A DNA stretch of 64,000 nucleotides, from contig NZ_AFBG01000023.1 in the NCBI RefSeq assembly GCF_000204195.1, positions 62,001 to 126,000 of the forward strand, read 5' to 3'. The position numbers were made by a program, and so were the translations under genes. The notes beneath the pieces were generated by a model that worked only from the letters and a program-made list of their open reading frames with translations, was not told the DNA's origin and searched no databases. Shown here piece by piece: positions 50,135 to 59,322 of the stretch (the first letter of the stretch is position 1; every line of letters starts with the position of its first letter). Origin of the DNA: Acidovorax radicis N35 (GTDB lineage: Bacteria; Pseudomonadota; Gammaproteobacteria; Burkholderiales; Burkholderiaceae_C).

Positions 50135-50524
50135 ATGTACAAAGAACTGAACGACCTGCACAAACTGCAGCCCCTGTGGGCCACCATCACCATCACCGTG
50201 GCAACACTGGCGACCAACTGGATCTGGGGATCGTGGTTCTCCCAGGCCAAAGGCATGGCGGCCTTCCTGCTGATGTTCGGCTGCCTCATCGGCTGGCCTT
50301 TGATGTTGGTACTGTTCAACGTGGTCCTGGGTTTTGGCATCAAGCTGGGCGAAGGCCAGGCCCTGTTGCGCATGGCCATCCTGTTGGGCGTGGTCGGGGT
50401 GGGCTTCGCCGTGTATGGCATCCCCAGCCCGTGGAACCTGCTCGGCTGTGCCATCGTCGCCATCGCCGTGGGGTTCCAGGCCGGGCGCGCAGCGCAGGAC
50501 GACGCCGACCTGGAGGGCTTGTAA
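50135..50524 (+). CDS. Membrane protein of unknown function
   Basis: This 129-aa protein has four hydrophobic segments (about residues 15-33, 40-62, 75-92 and 97-115). I do not recognise it. Its stop abuts the next ATG (TAA-ATG), so the two genes are likely translated together. Confidence 0.75.
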   Translation: MYKELNDLHKLQPLWATITITVATLATNWIWGSWFSQAKGMAAFLLMFGCLIGWPLMLVLFNVVLGFGIKLGEGQALLRMAILLGVVGVGFAVYGIPSPWNLLGCAIVAIAVGFQAGRAAQDDADLEGL

Positions 50525-51088
50525 ATGGCCGTCAAGGAAGCTCCACCCCCCGGATTGCTCGACAGTTTTTCCGCTCCGCTGTGGGAAAGATTGAACCTGT
50601 CAGGGCTGCGGCCGCAGTGGATCGTGAAAGGCCAGCACCGGGGCTACGACTGGATGGTCATCGAGCTTGAACACCGGGCCACGGGCCTGACCGCCGAAAG
50701 CGGGACCGATACCACCACCGTCTTCGTGATGCGGCTGCCGCGCAAATCCAAGGACTGGTATTTGCCGCCCCACCGCATCACGTCCGTGCAACAGGCGTGT
50801 GTGGACGATCAATGCGTTTATGTCGCGGCGCTGGGCCGACAACCCCGCGTGCGCGAGTGGCGCCACTGGCTGGACACGGCCGCCGACGTGGCCGACGAGG
50901 TGGTGCGGTCGGAAGGCTCGCACACGAAGCAGGCGCATGAACATCCCGGTGACCACAACACGGCAGGTTCCGAGGCAGGACCGAGCTGGAACCCCCACGA
51001 CGGCAAATGGGTGGTTTTCTGGCTCTTTGTGATGGTGCCCATTGCCGGCGTCGTTTTTTTGTCCCTCCTGTTCGACTACAGCGACTAG
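50525..51088 (+). CDS. Unknown protein with C-terminal membrane anchor
   Basis: This 187-aa protein has a soluble N-terminal part of about 155 residues and one C-terminal hydrophobic helix (VVFWLFVMVPIAGVVFLSLL). Tail anchoring in the inner membrane is suggested. It directly follows the four-helix protein, so the pair may form a complex. No family recognised. Confidence 0.75.
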   Translation: MAVKEAPPPGLLDSFSAPLWERLNLSGLRPQWIVKGQHRGYDWMVIELEHRATGLTAESGTDTTTVFVMRLPRKSKDWYLPPHRITSVQQACVDDQCVYVAALGRQPRVREWRHWLDTAADVADEVVRSEGSHTKQAHEHPGDHNTAGSEAGPSWNPHDGKWVVFWLFVMVPIAGVVFLSLLFDYSD

Positions 51089-51118
51089 CCACGCACCGGC
51101 GCCGTCATCAAATGCAAC

Positions 51119-51352
51119 ATGGCGACCCACATAGGCTCCGCGTTGTACGGCTGGAAGATGTGGGCGCACCTGGGCATGCTAGCAACCCCCCTGGCATGGA
51201 TGTGCAAGATGATCCACACCATGGTCACGCGCATTCACAGGCCGGGCTTCGGGCTGCAGATCCATCTGGAGGGCGCCATTTTGTTGGGCGGCGCGTTTGT
51301 GCTGGCGCATGCCCTGGGCGCACTGGAAGCATCCGCCCGCGCAGTGTGCTGA
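51119..51352 (+). CDS. Possible small membrane protein
   Basis: A 77-residue frame with two moderately hydrophobic segments (about 15-35 and 48-68). It follows the previous pair by 30 bases. No ribosome-binding site or family is evident, so coding status is uncertain; its placement before a strong hairpin fits the end of a transcript. Confidence 0.45.
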   Translation: MATHIGSALYGWKMWAHLGMLATPLAWMCKMIHTMVTRIHRPGFGLQIHLEGAILLGGAFVLAHALGALEASARAVC

Positions 51353-51372
51353 CACGCACTGCGCGCCCGCCT

Positions 51373-51400
51373 GGTCCTTGGCGCCCCGCCGCCAAGGACC
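51373..51400. terminator. Hairpin between convergent genes
   Basis: GGTCCTTGGCG-CCCCGC-CGCCAAGGACC is a perfect 11-base stem in the gap between convergent genes. It has no T tract, so it would be a bidirectional hairpin or stabiliser rather than a classical intrinsic terminator. Confidence 0.6.
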
Positions 51401-51409
51401 GGGGCGGCC

Positions 51410-52921
51410 TCAGGTCCGAACAAACTGGCCGTGCAGGCCCAGCGGAAGGCCATAGGGCAGCGTGACGCTGGCCAGTGGCCCTGCATTCACCGCCTGCGCG
51501 TCGAACACCGACAGCGTGGTGCGCTCGCTGGGCCAGTGGTAGGCGGTGCCCAGCACCCAGCCCCGGCCCTCGGCGGCGGTAGGGCTGGCGGGGATGTAGA
51601 CATGCTCCTCTGCGATCCAGCCCGCGCCGTACCGATGGCGCTGCGGTGTCTTGTCGCCCTGCAGCGTGAGCACCGTGTCAAAGCCCTGCACTTGGGCATC
51701 CATGCCCGGGCTGCGCGCCATCAGGGTGGTGAAGCGCGTGGGCAGGCCGTTGCGTGCCGGGTGGATGCGCGGGAACTCCACGTGGGCAAGCCCCGGGGTT
51801 TCCAGCCGTGCCTGGCCCGTGGACGGGGTGAGCGTGATGTGTGCCCACCGGGTGGCGGCCGCAGCCGGGGTGCTGCGCGCGCCATCCACATTCAGGTGGT
51901 GCAGCGCGTTCAGGATGTCGGGCTGCGCCACAAACCGTACCTGCACCGTACCGCCCTCTTCCCAGGCGTTGGCCAGGTGGAACAGGCCTGTGGCGGGCAA
52001 CTCGAAGCGCTGGACCTTGAAGTCCACCTTGTCCACCAGCAGCACCACCAGCGGCGCCTTGTCGTTCCATTGGTAGTGGGACAGCGGGCTCCCCGCGCCG
52101 GGGTGACCGTTGAATTGCAGCGGCATCAGCAGGAACACGAGGTGCCGTTCTGTGATGGCGAAGTCATGCACCATGTCGGCCTGCTCCGTGGTCAGGACAT
52201 GCTGGCGGCGCAGCTGGCCTGTCGGTGCAATGTCGTACACCAGCAGCTTCCCGGAGCCCGGCATGTAGCCGAAATTCCATACCGAGCCATCCGGCGCCAC
52301 GCGCGGGTGCGCCGAAAATGGCGCGCCCTGGGTCTGCGGCGACCAGGCCTTGAACCCCTGGGCCTGCAGCGTGACCGGGTCCACCGCCAGCGCGGAGCCG
52401 GCTTCCCACAGCGCAAAAAGCTCCTTGCGCGCGGGCAGGGCCAGCAGGTTGATGTTGGCGGGGTTGACGGCGTCGGGCCCGCTGAGCGGCGGCGAACCGG
52501 GCAGCGTGGTGGCAAAGCCCGAGTACAGCAGCCGGCCCGCGGCCTCTTCCGCCGTGAGCTTGGGGGTGGCCAGCAGGGCGCCCCGGTGGGATATGCGGGG
52601 CGGTGTTTGCGTTGAAGCCTGACCGCCCTCAAAACGAAACGCCTGCAGCATGCCGTCGCCATCGAACCAGTGGTTCATGGCCACGCCGCCGAGTTCGCGC
52701 CGTGCGGGGCCGATGCGGTACAGCGTGCCCTGCAATGCAGCTGGCCAGCGCCCCCGCACGGGCAGCGGGCCGCTGGCCAGCGGCGCCTTCAAGGGCCCGT
52801 TGTAGGGGGTGTAGCTGCTCCGCCAGGCGTGGGGCGCATCGGCGCCGTGGCCCAGGGCGGGCAGCAGGCTGGCGCCCAGGGCCGCCAGAACGGCGCGGCG
52901 CGGTGGATGGGGGTGGGTCAT
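51410..52921 (-). CDS. Carotenoid oxygenase family protein
   Basis: This 503-aa member of the carotenoid cleavage dioxygenase/RPE65 family shows the N-terminal GTLYRIGPA and NHWFDGDGMLQAFRF motifs, and iron-ligand His within FSAHPRVAPDG, MVHDFAITERHLVF and FHLANAWEE. The fourth His is probably near LGTAYHWPSE. The arginine-led N terminus (PRRAVLAALGASLLPALGHG) suggests export. Iron-dependent cleavage of a carotenoid-like or stilbene double bond is expected. The DUF2141 gene upstream on the same strand is its probable partner. Confidence 0.9.
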   Translation of the reverse strand: MTHPHPPRRAVLAALGASLLPALGHGADAPHAWRSSYTPYNGPLKAPLASGPLPVRGRWPAALQGTLYRIGPARRELGGVAMNHWFDGDGMLQAFRFEGGQASTQTPPRISHRGALLATPKLTAEEAAGRLLYSGFATTLPGSPPLSGPDAVNPANINLLALPARKELFALWEAGSALAVDPVTLQAQGFKAWSPQTQGAPFSAHPRVAPDGSVWNFGYMPGSGKLLVYDIAPTGQLRRQHVLTTEQADMVHDFAITERHLVFLLMPLQFNGHPGAGSPLSHYQWNDKAPLVVLLVDKVDFKVQRFELPATGLFHLANAWEEGGTVQVRFVAQPDILNALHHLNVDGARSTPAAAATRWAHITLTPSTGQARLETPGLAHVEFPRIHPARNGLPTRFTTLMARSPGMDAQVQGFDTVLTLQGDKTPQRHRYGAGWIAEEHVYIPASPTAAEGRGWVLGTAYHWPSERTTLSVFDAQAVNAGPLASVTLPYGLPLGLHGQFVRT

Positions 52922-52939
52922 CGCGGGCTCCTTGTCGGC

Positions 52940-53350
52940 TTACTTGAGTTCGATGGCCTGGGGCTCCGCATCCGCGCCCACGCGGAAGGCTGCGTCGGCA
53001 AACGTGGGCGGGCCCACCGGGCTGCGTGCATTGCGGCTGAAGCCATACAACTCGGTCGGCAGGCCGAACAGGTTGGTGTCCAGCTTCATGTTGCCGTTCT
53101 CGTCCAGAAACGCCGAGACGGCGTAGTCGCCTGCGGGCACCCCTGCAAACTGCACCACGGCCTTGCCATCGCCCAGTGGGGCGGCGGCGGTCTGCAGCGG
53201 CTTGCCGCGCGGAAAGCCCTCGCTTTGGTCAAAAAGGGCTGCCAGCACGGTGCCTTGTTGTTGCGCAGGCACGGTGACTTCAATGCGCAGGTCGGCGGCG
53301 TGGGCAGCCAGGGCGGTCAACGCGGCCAGGAAAAGAATCCGTTTTTTCAT
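52940..53350 (-). CDS. DUF2141 domain exported protein
   Basis: This 136-aa protein has a signal peptide (cleavage after AHA, about residue 18) and a DUF2141 domain, a small beta-sandwich (core FAGVPAGDYAVSAFLDENGN). Its function is unknown. It lies 18 bases upstream of the carotenoid oxygenase gene on the same strand; DUF2141 and carotenoid oxygenase genes are, to my recollection, often adjacent. Confidence 0.85.
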   Translation of the reverse strand: MKKRILFLAALTALAAHAADLRIEVTVPAQQQGTVLAALFDQSEGFPRGKPLQTAAAPLGDGKAVVQFAGVPAGDYAVSAFLDENGNMKLDTNLFGLPTELYGFSRNARSPVGPPTFADAAFRVGADAEPQAIELK

Positions 53351-53696
53351 GAAAGGGCTTTCTGTGGGGGTACAAGCCGGGACCACGCCCGGATCGACCC
53401 GCACTGTGCCCAGCCCGCCCAGGCCCTGCGAGGCGTTTGCGACGAAGTGCAGAAAACACGGTGTGATCTGCAACCCGCAGGCGCGAGGCACGCGGGCCTG
53501 GCAAGGGCAGCCCCACGCAATCCCCCACCTTGCGGCGCCCCCGTGCCCGATAAAGCTTGCATGCCGTGGGCTCGCCCCAGATACTGCGGCCTCACACGGC
53601 ATCGCCTCGGGGCATGCTTGTGCTGCGCGGGTCCGGTGGACCGGCACCCGGTGTACGCCCCGCCCGTGCTTCTTCCATTTTCAGAAAGCCTTACCA
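53351..53696. other. Gene-free divergent region
   Basis: 346 bases between the DUF2141 and IPTL-CTERM-like genes. I see no RNA gene, clear operator or repeat. It should contain promoters in both directions. Confidence 0.6.
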
Positions 53697-54425
53697 ATGA
53701 CAGCCATTGTTCGTGCCCTGATCTTGCTGGTCTTCCTGGCGGGCGGAACCGCCGTGCGTGCCCAGAACCTGCTCACCAACGGCAACTTCGAATCCGGCCT
53801 CACCGGCTGGAGCACCTGGACGGCGCCGCCGGGCTTCTGGAACGGCACCTGGATACACAGCAACGACTGCGACATCTGGGTGCCCACCCAGTGCCCGTTC
53901 GGTGGCGCCGGAACGTCCCACGCGCAGAAAAAAGGCAGTGGTGCGGGCAACGCGCACGGGGGCCTGTTCCAGACCGTGGCGGTCACCCCCGGGCGGGTGT
54001 ACCGGCTGCGCGGCGCCTGGTCGGGGGGTGTGACGGGCAATGCGGGCGGCAACGCCACCTGGTGGGAAGTCGTGGCCTACGACGGCGCCGTGGGGGCCGC
54101 CACCATCGATGCCGCGCCCGGCCCGCTGGACACGCTGATCGCCCGGCGCGATGTGTCGAACCTGGCGCTCAACGGGGTCTTCCAGTTCGAATGGGAGCCT
54201 TTTGGCGCCACCTTCACCGCAGCCTCCAGCCAGGTGACCATTGCGCTCAAAACCGGCAGCTTCTTCACCTTCGACGCAGCGGGCTACCACGACGACCTGG
54301 TTCTGGAGGAGGTGGCATCCAGCAACATCCCCGTCAACTCGCCCTGGGCGCTGGTGGTGCTTTGCCTGGGGCTGCTGGCGACCGGTGCCTGGCTGCGGCG
54401 CGGCCAGGGAATGCGCCCCAGGTAG
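53697..54425 (+). CDS. Surface protein with IPTL-CTERM-like sorting tail
   Basis: This 242-aa protein has a signal peptide (cleavage near VRAQ, about residue 22), a jelly-roll-like extracellular part opening NLLTNGNFESGLTGWS, and a C-terminal tail IPVNSPWALVVLCLGLL followed by a basic cluster. That tripartite tail resembles the IPTL-CTERM/PEP-CTERM sorting signals processed by exosortase-like transpeptidases, with NSPW replacing LSEW. Composition is rich in Gly, Thr and Trp. The ligand is unknown. Confidence 0.8.
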   Translation: MTAIVRALILLVFLAGGTAVRAQNLLTNGNFESGLTGWSTWTAPPGFWNGTWIHSNDCDIWVPTQCPFGGAGTSHAQKKGSGAGNAHGGLFQTVAVTPGRVYRLRGAWSGGVTGNAGGNATWWEVVAYDGAVGAATIDAAPGPLDTLIARRDVSNLALNGVFQFEWEPFGATFTAASSQVTIALKTGSFFTFDAAGYHDDLVLEEVASSNIPVNSPWALVVLCLGLLATGAWLRRGQGMRPR

Positions 54426-54434
54426 AGGGCGGCA

Positions 54435-54507
54435 CAAAATTTCAAGTGTTTTTGGCCGCCAGCGCTTTATGGGAAAGCGCTACAAGCTATCAAAAATATA
54501 GCAATCA
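54435..54507. repeat. Interspersed palindromic repeat
   Basis: Copy in the convergent gap (TTTGGCCGCCAGCGCTTTAT, then GGGAAAGCGCTACAAGCTAT), ending at the AEC gene stop codon. Confidence 0.8.
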
Positions 54508-55482
54508 GGTCAGCAACGCCACCGCCGCCGAAAAGCTCAGAAACGCCAGCGCGGTGGACACCAGAATGATCCGCGCCACACGCCCGTTGTTGGCACCGAA
54601 CTTCTCGGCCAGCAGCGAGACGTTGCTGGCGCTGGGCAAGGCCGCCAGCAGCACCAGCACCGTCAGCGCAAACGGCGTGAGCGGCACGCCCAGCGCCATG
54701 GCGGCCATGCCCACGCCCCATACCAGCAGCGGGTGCACCAGCAGTTTGGCCAGGGCCACCGGCACGTAATCGCGCGCGGGCACCTGTTCGTGCTGGTTCA
54801 TCTGCGAGCGCGCCAGCACCGCGCCGATGGTGAACAGCGCCACGGGCGAGGCCGCGTCGGCCAGCATGGCAATGGTCTTGTCCACCGGACCAGGCAGCTG
54901 GAAGTGCAGGGCCGAGGCCAGCGCACCCAGCGCGATCGACCAGGGCATGGGGTTGGTGGCCATGCCCCGGAAGGCACTGCGCAGCGCCACGCCCACACCG
55001 TGGGTGCCCGCGCCATCCAGGCGCGACAGCGCAATGCACAGCGAGCTGGTGACGACCATGTCCACCACGATGGTCACGATGGCCGGGCCCGCGCTCTGCG
55101 CGCCCAGCAGCGCCACCAGGAGCGGCACGCCCATGAAGCCGGTGTTGGGGAAAGCGGCCACCAGTGCACCGAAGGCCGCGTCGTTCCAGCCGATGCGCGC
55201 ACTGCGCGTGAGCGCCACCGTGGCGCCCACCATCACCAGCGCGCACAGCACATACACGCCCGCCACGGCCGGGTCCAGCAGCTGCGCGATGGGCGTGCTG
55301 GCGCCAAAGCGGTACAGCATGCAGGGCAGCGCGAAGTACAGCACGAAGGCATTGAGCCCCGGGATGGCGGGCTGGGGCAGCACCCCACGCCGTGCGGCCA
55401 GGTAGCCGCAGAGCACGAGGGCAAAGAAGGGGAAGGTGATGAGGAGGACGGACAGCACGGCGCTATTGTCCGTGCTGCGCAC
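54505..55482 (-). CDS. AEC family auxin efflux carrier-like transporter
   Basis: This 325-aa inner-membrane transporter of the AEC/auxin efflux carrier-like family has ten hydrophobic helices with the central crossover pattern (FPNTGFMGVPL). Bacterial members carry malonate, malate or other dicarboxylates. The start is a GTG (55482; another GTG at 55458 is possible). Its stop is inside the neighbouring repeat. No operon partner is evident. Confidence 0.9.
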   Translation of the reverse strand: MRSTDNSAVLSVLLITFPFFALVLCGYLAARRGVLPQPAIPGLNAFVLYFALPCMLYRFGASTPIAQLLDPAVAGVYVLCALVMVGATVALTRSARIGWNDAAFGALVAAFPNTGFMGVPLLVALLGAQSAGPAIVTIVVDMVVTSSLCIALSRLDGAGTHGVGVALRSAFRGMATNPMPWSIALGALASALHFQLPGPVDKTIAMLADAASPVALFTIGAVLARSQMNQHEQVPARDYVPVALAKLLVHPLLVWGVGMAAMALGVPLTPFALTVLVLLAALPSASNVSLLAEKFGANNGRVARIILVSTALAFLSFSAAVALLT

Positions 55483-55585
55483 CGCGCCAGGACCCCCAGC
55501 CCCGGGCGGTGGTCAGCGCAACGTCAGGGGGGGAGGGTTCGCGAACGGTGATCCCCCAACCACCACGGCCACGGCCGTGGGTGCC

Positions 55586-56866
55586 TTACTGCTTGCGCTG
55601 GATGATGAGGTTGCGCTTGGCGTCTTCGGGGTAGGCAAAGGTGATGGCGCCGTTCTTGACCATGCCGATCACCAGCATGTTGCGCGTGATGGCATCCTTG
55701 TCCTGCACGCTGAACGGCTTGTCGTAGGTGGACACCACGCCGTAGTAGGTCTTCATCTTGCCTTCCAGCGACTCCTTGACGGCCTTGCCGTTGAGGTTGC
55801 CGTCCCGCACGCCCAGGAAGGAATACATCAGCAGGTAAGTGGCGTCATAGGCATTGGCGGCCGCCATGGGCACGGCCACCTTGCCGTGGTACTTGCGGGT
55901 GTAGCTCGACAGGAACGATGCGCGGCGTTCGTTGCTGGGTTCGGCAATGAAGGTCTGCACCATGAGTGCGCCCTCGGCGGCGTCCTTGGCACCCTCCAGG
56001 AAGAACGGGAACGACAGCGTCCATGGCCCCACCTGGGACACCTTCCAGCCCAGCGCCTTCTTGCCATTGGCGATCACCGCGTTTTCCGGGCCCACGGTGT
56101 AGCTGAGGATCACATTGGCCCCGGCGGCTCGGGCGGCCGTGAGTTCGGCCGTGAGGTCCTTCACACCCAGGTCGAAGCGCGCCACATGCACGGGCTTGAG
56201 GTTCTTGGCAGCCAGGGCAGCCACCACATCGTTGAAGCCACCTTCGCCGTAGCCGGTCTTGTCGGCAAAGATGGCCACCTTGTCCCAGCCGCGCTTGACG
56301 ATGTCTTCCACCATGAAAGGGGCCTGGATCGCGTCGCGTCCCTGCACGCGGAAGATGTAGCTGTCTGCAGCGGGATATTTGGCGGTGACCGCCGTGCCCG
56401 TGGAGCACGGCACGATGAGCGGGCTCTTGGCCTCCTGGAACAGGTCGATGGCCTTGAGCGCAACGCCGGTGTTGCAAAAACCGATGGTGGCGACCACCTT
56501 CTCGCTGATCAGTTCCTGCGACACCTTGCGGCCCTGGTCCGGATTGGCCGTATCGTCCTTGATCACCAGCTCCAGCGGTCGCCCCAGGTAGCCGCCCACG
56601 GCGTTGATCTCATCCACGGCCAGCTTGATGCCATTGAGCATGGGCACGCCAAAGTCGGCCGAGGGCCCGGTGAACGGCCCCACCACCCCAATGCGCACGG
56701 GCGCCGTGCTGCCGATCTGGGCCTGCGCGGGCAGCAGGGCTGTGCAGGCCAGCACGCTGGCGGCCACCACGGCACTCCAGGCGTTGTGGTGCCACCGGGG
56801 GCGGCGCGGGCCTGGGATGCCCGGTGCGGCGGTCTGAACGGTGGAAGTCAAGGCAGAGGAGTTCAT
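55586..56866 (-). CDS. ABC transporter substrate-binding protein, branched-chain amino acid type
   Basis: This 426-aa periplasmic-binding protein of the LivJ/LivK type I class has a long N-terminal region with an export signal (cleavage near PAQAQ, about residue 49), then VRIGVVGPFTGPSADFGV and the hinge-region GTAVTAKYPAADSYIFRVQG. It captures amino acids or aromatic acids for an ABC importer that is not encoded in the window. The ATG at 56866 is used; a start further downstream would also keep the signal. Confidence 0.92.
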   Translation of the reverse strand: MNSSALTSTVQTAAPGIPGPRRPRWHHNAWSAVVAASVLACTALLPAQAQIGSTAPVRIGVVGPFTGPSADFGVPMLNGIKLAVDEINAVGGYLGRPLELVIKDDTANPDQGRKVSQELISEKVVATIGFCNTGVALKAIDLFQEAKSPLIVPCSTGTAVTAKYPAADSYIFRVQGRDAIQAPFMVEDIVKRGWDKVAIFADKTGYGEGGFNDVVAALAAKNLKPVHVARFDLGVKDLTAELTAARAAGANVILSYTVGPENAVIANGKKALGWKVSQVGPWTLSFPFFLEGAKDAAEGALMVQTFIAEPSNERRASFLSSYTRKYHGKVAVPMAAANAYDATYLLMYSFLGVRDGNLNGKAVKESLEGKMKTYYGVVSTYDKPFSVQDKDAITRNMLVIGMVKNGAITFAYPEDAKRNLIIQRKQ

Positions 56867-57189
56867 GGTGGGGCTCGGTTCACAACACACCCATCCCGTT
56901 GAGGGATGTACTGGCCAGCCAGTATCAAATTGTGAAAACAAAGCCCCTAGCGGGGTTTCCCGGAGCGCCTGGCCCGGCAGGTGCCGGAGGCGGCTTCCTG
57001 TCAGGGGCGCGTCAGCCGCCCACCTTGCGTGGGTTGCCATACCCGGGCGCACGCAGGCTGCCGGACTGCGCCGGTATCATTGCGCCCTTGCGCGGCACGA
57101 TCTGGCCCCGCCGCCGCCCGCCCAGGGGCCCACGCCGCCCACCCCGCCTTCCTTTTCCTGCCTTCCACGGCTCAGCCCCCTTCCTTCCC
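56867..57189. other. Gene-free divergent region with a hairpin
   Basis: 323 bases between the LivK-like gene and rep. A hairpin AAGCCCC-TAG-CGGGGTTT lies at 56941-56958, in the leader of the minus-strand gene, where the RNA would continue CTTTGTTTTC; it could be an attenuator or the terminator of a short RNA. The rest holds nothing I recognise. Confidence 0.5.
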
Positions 57190-59280
57190 ATGTCTGCCGG
57201 TCTCAATCTCGCCCAGCTTCAGGCTGTCCACTACACCGACGGTGCCTGCCTGGTGCTGGCCGGCGCGGGCTCGGGCAAGACGCGGGTGATCACCCAAAAG
57301 ATCGCCCACATGATCGAGAAGGGGATGGACCCCAAGCGCATTGCCGCCATCACCTTCACCAACAAGGCCGCCGCCGAGATGCGCGAGCGCGCCAAGGGCC
57401 TGATCGGCCGGCGCGCCAAGGATGTGCTGGTGTGCACCTTCCACGCCCTGGGGGTGCGCATGGTGCGTGAGGATGGCGTGGTCCTGGGCCTGAAGCCCCA
57501 GTTCAGCATCCTGGATGCCGACGATGTGACCGGCATCCTGAAGGAAGCCTCGGGGGGCACCACCGACATGGCCACGGCGCGCCAGTGGCAGTGGGTCATC
57601 AGCAAGTGGAAGAACATGGGCCTGACCTCCGAGCAGGCGCTGGCCCAGGCGGCGGACGACAACGAGCGCATCATCGCCACGCTGATGGCGCGCTACGAAG
57701 AGCGCCTTGCGGCCTACCAGAGCGTGGACTTTGACGACCTGATCGGCATGCCGCTGCGCCTGCTGCGCGACTTCCCCGAAGTGCGCGCCAAGTGGCAGGC
57801 CCTGCTCAGCCATGTGCTGGTCGATGAGTACCAGGACACCAACGCCACGCAGTACGAACTGCTGAAACTGCTGGTGGGCGAAAGAGGCCACTTCACCGCC
57901 GTGGGCGACGACGACCAGTCCATCTACGGCTGGCGCGGTGCCACGCTGGACAACCTCAAGAAGCTGCCTATCGACTTCCCGCAGCTCAAGGTCATCAAGC
58001 TGGAGCAGAACTACCGCTCCACCAGCGCCATCCTGCGTGCGGCCAACAACGTGATCGGACCCAACCCCAAGCTGTTTCCCAAGACCCTGTTCAGCGAGCT
58101 GGGCGAAGGCGAGCCGGTGCGTGTGGTGGACGCCGACAGCGAAGAGCACGAGGCCGAACGTGCCGTGGCCCGCATCCAGAGCCTGCGGGCCGCCAGCAAC
58201 CCGCCACCGGACTGGAAAGGCTTTGCCATCCTGTACCGGGCCAACCACCAGGCCAAGCCGTTCGAGAAGGCGCTGCGCAAGGCGAACATCCCCTACAAGG
58301 TATCGGGCGGCACCAGCTTTTTTGACCGTGCCGAAATCAAGGACCTGTGCGCCTGGTTCCGGCTGTGGATCAACAACGACGATGACCCGGCGTTTCTGCG
58401 CGCCATCACCACGCCCAAACGCGGCATCGGCCACACCACGCTGGCATCGCTGGGCGCGTTTGCCACGCAGCACAAGCAGAGCATGTTTGGCGCGTTGTTC
58501 AACGGCATGCTGCCAGCAGCGGTGCCCAAGCGCGCCATGGACGGCCTGCACGAGTTCGGCCGCTACATCAACTACCTGGAGTACAGCGCGCGCCGAACGC
58601 ACGGTGCGGAAGAAGCCCGCACGTTCCTGAACGAATGGCTCAAGGAAATCGGCTACGAGCAGCACCTGTACGACAACGAAGACAGCGAAAAGGTGGCCGC
58701 TGCCCGCTGGAGCAACGTGATGGAGTTCTGCGACTGGATGGCCCAGCGCGCGGGCGGCCAGATCGACGACACCGCAGGCGCCGTGGTGGCCAAGGAAACC
58801 AAGAGCCTGCTGGAGGTCTCGCAGACCATCGCACTGCTGTCCACCATTTCCGAGCGCGAAAAAGAGCAGGACATGGTCACGCTGTCGACCCTGCATGCCA
58901 GCAAGGGACTGGAGTGGCCCCACGTGGTGCTGGTGGGTGTGACCGAAGGCATGTTGCCCTTCAAGCTCGACGACGACGAGGGCCGGCAACAGAAGGTGAG
59001 CGACGACACGCTGCAGCGCCTGCAGGAAGAGCGCCGCCTGATGTACGTGGGCATCACGCGCGCGCAGCGCACCCTGGCGGTGAGCTGGACCAAGCGGCGC
59101 AAGAAGGGCCGCGAGATGGTGGCCGCGCAGCCCAGCCGTTTCATCGCCGAGATGGGCCTGGACAAGACCACCGCCCGCGAAGACCCGCGCGAAAAGCTCA
59201 AGGCCCTGCGCGCGGAATTTGCCGCCAAGGCCCAGGCCACCACGGCCGCCAACGCGGCGGCGGCAGCCACCCCGGAATGA
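57190..59280 (+). CDS. rep: ATP-dependent DNA helicase Rep/UvrD type
   Basis: This 696-aa superfamily 1A helicase has Walker A GAGSGKTRVITQ (residues 25-36), Walker B VDEYQDTN, the Q-rich GDDDQSIYGWRGA motif III region, and motif V/VI near TLHASKGLEWPHVVLVG and VGITRAQRTL. The length and the absence of the long UvrD C-terminal extension point to Rep, which clears proteins ahead of the replisome. The ATG at 57190 is directly before the conserved first motif. A longer in-frame extension upstream lacks similarity. Confidence 0.93.
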   Translation: MSAGLNLAQLQAVHYTDGACLVLAGAGSGKTRVITQKIAHMIEKGMDPKRIAAITFTNKAAAEMRERAKGLIGRRAKDVLVCTFHALGVRMVREDGVVLGLKPQFSILDADDVTGILKEASGGTTDMATARQWQWVISKWKNMGLTSEQALAQAADDNERIIATLMARYEERLAAYQSVDFDDLIGMPLRLLRDFPEVRAKWQALLSHVLVDEYQDTNATQYELLKLLVGERGHFTAVGDDDQSIYGWRGATLDNLKKLPIDFPQLKVIKLEQNYRSTSAILRAANNVIGPNPKLFPKTLFSELGEGEPVRVVDADSEEHEAERAVARIQSLRAASNPPPDWKGFAILYRANHQAKPFEKALRKANIPYKVSGGTSFFDRAEIKDLCAWFRLWINNDDDPAFLRAITTPKRGIGHTTLASLGAFATQHKQSMFGALFNGMLPAAVPKRAMDGLHEFGRYINYLEYSARRTHGAEEARTFLNEWLKEIGYEQHLYDNEDSEKVAAARWSNVMEFCDWMAQRAGGQIDDTAGAVVAKETKSLLEVSQTIALLSTISEREKEQDMVTLSTLHASKGLEWPHVVLVGVTEGMLPFKLDDDEGRQQKVSDDTLQRLQEERRLMYVGITRAQRTLAVSWTKRRKKGREMVAAQPSRFIAEMGLDKTTAREDPREKLKALRAEFAAKAQATTAANAAAAATPE

Positions 59281-59322
59281 GCGCCCCTGCAGCCACGGCA
59301 CCCACCACAACGCACCCCACCC

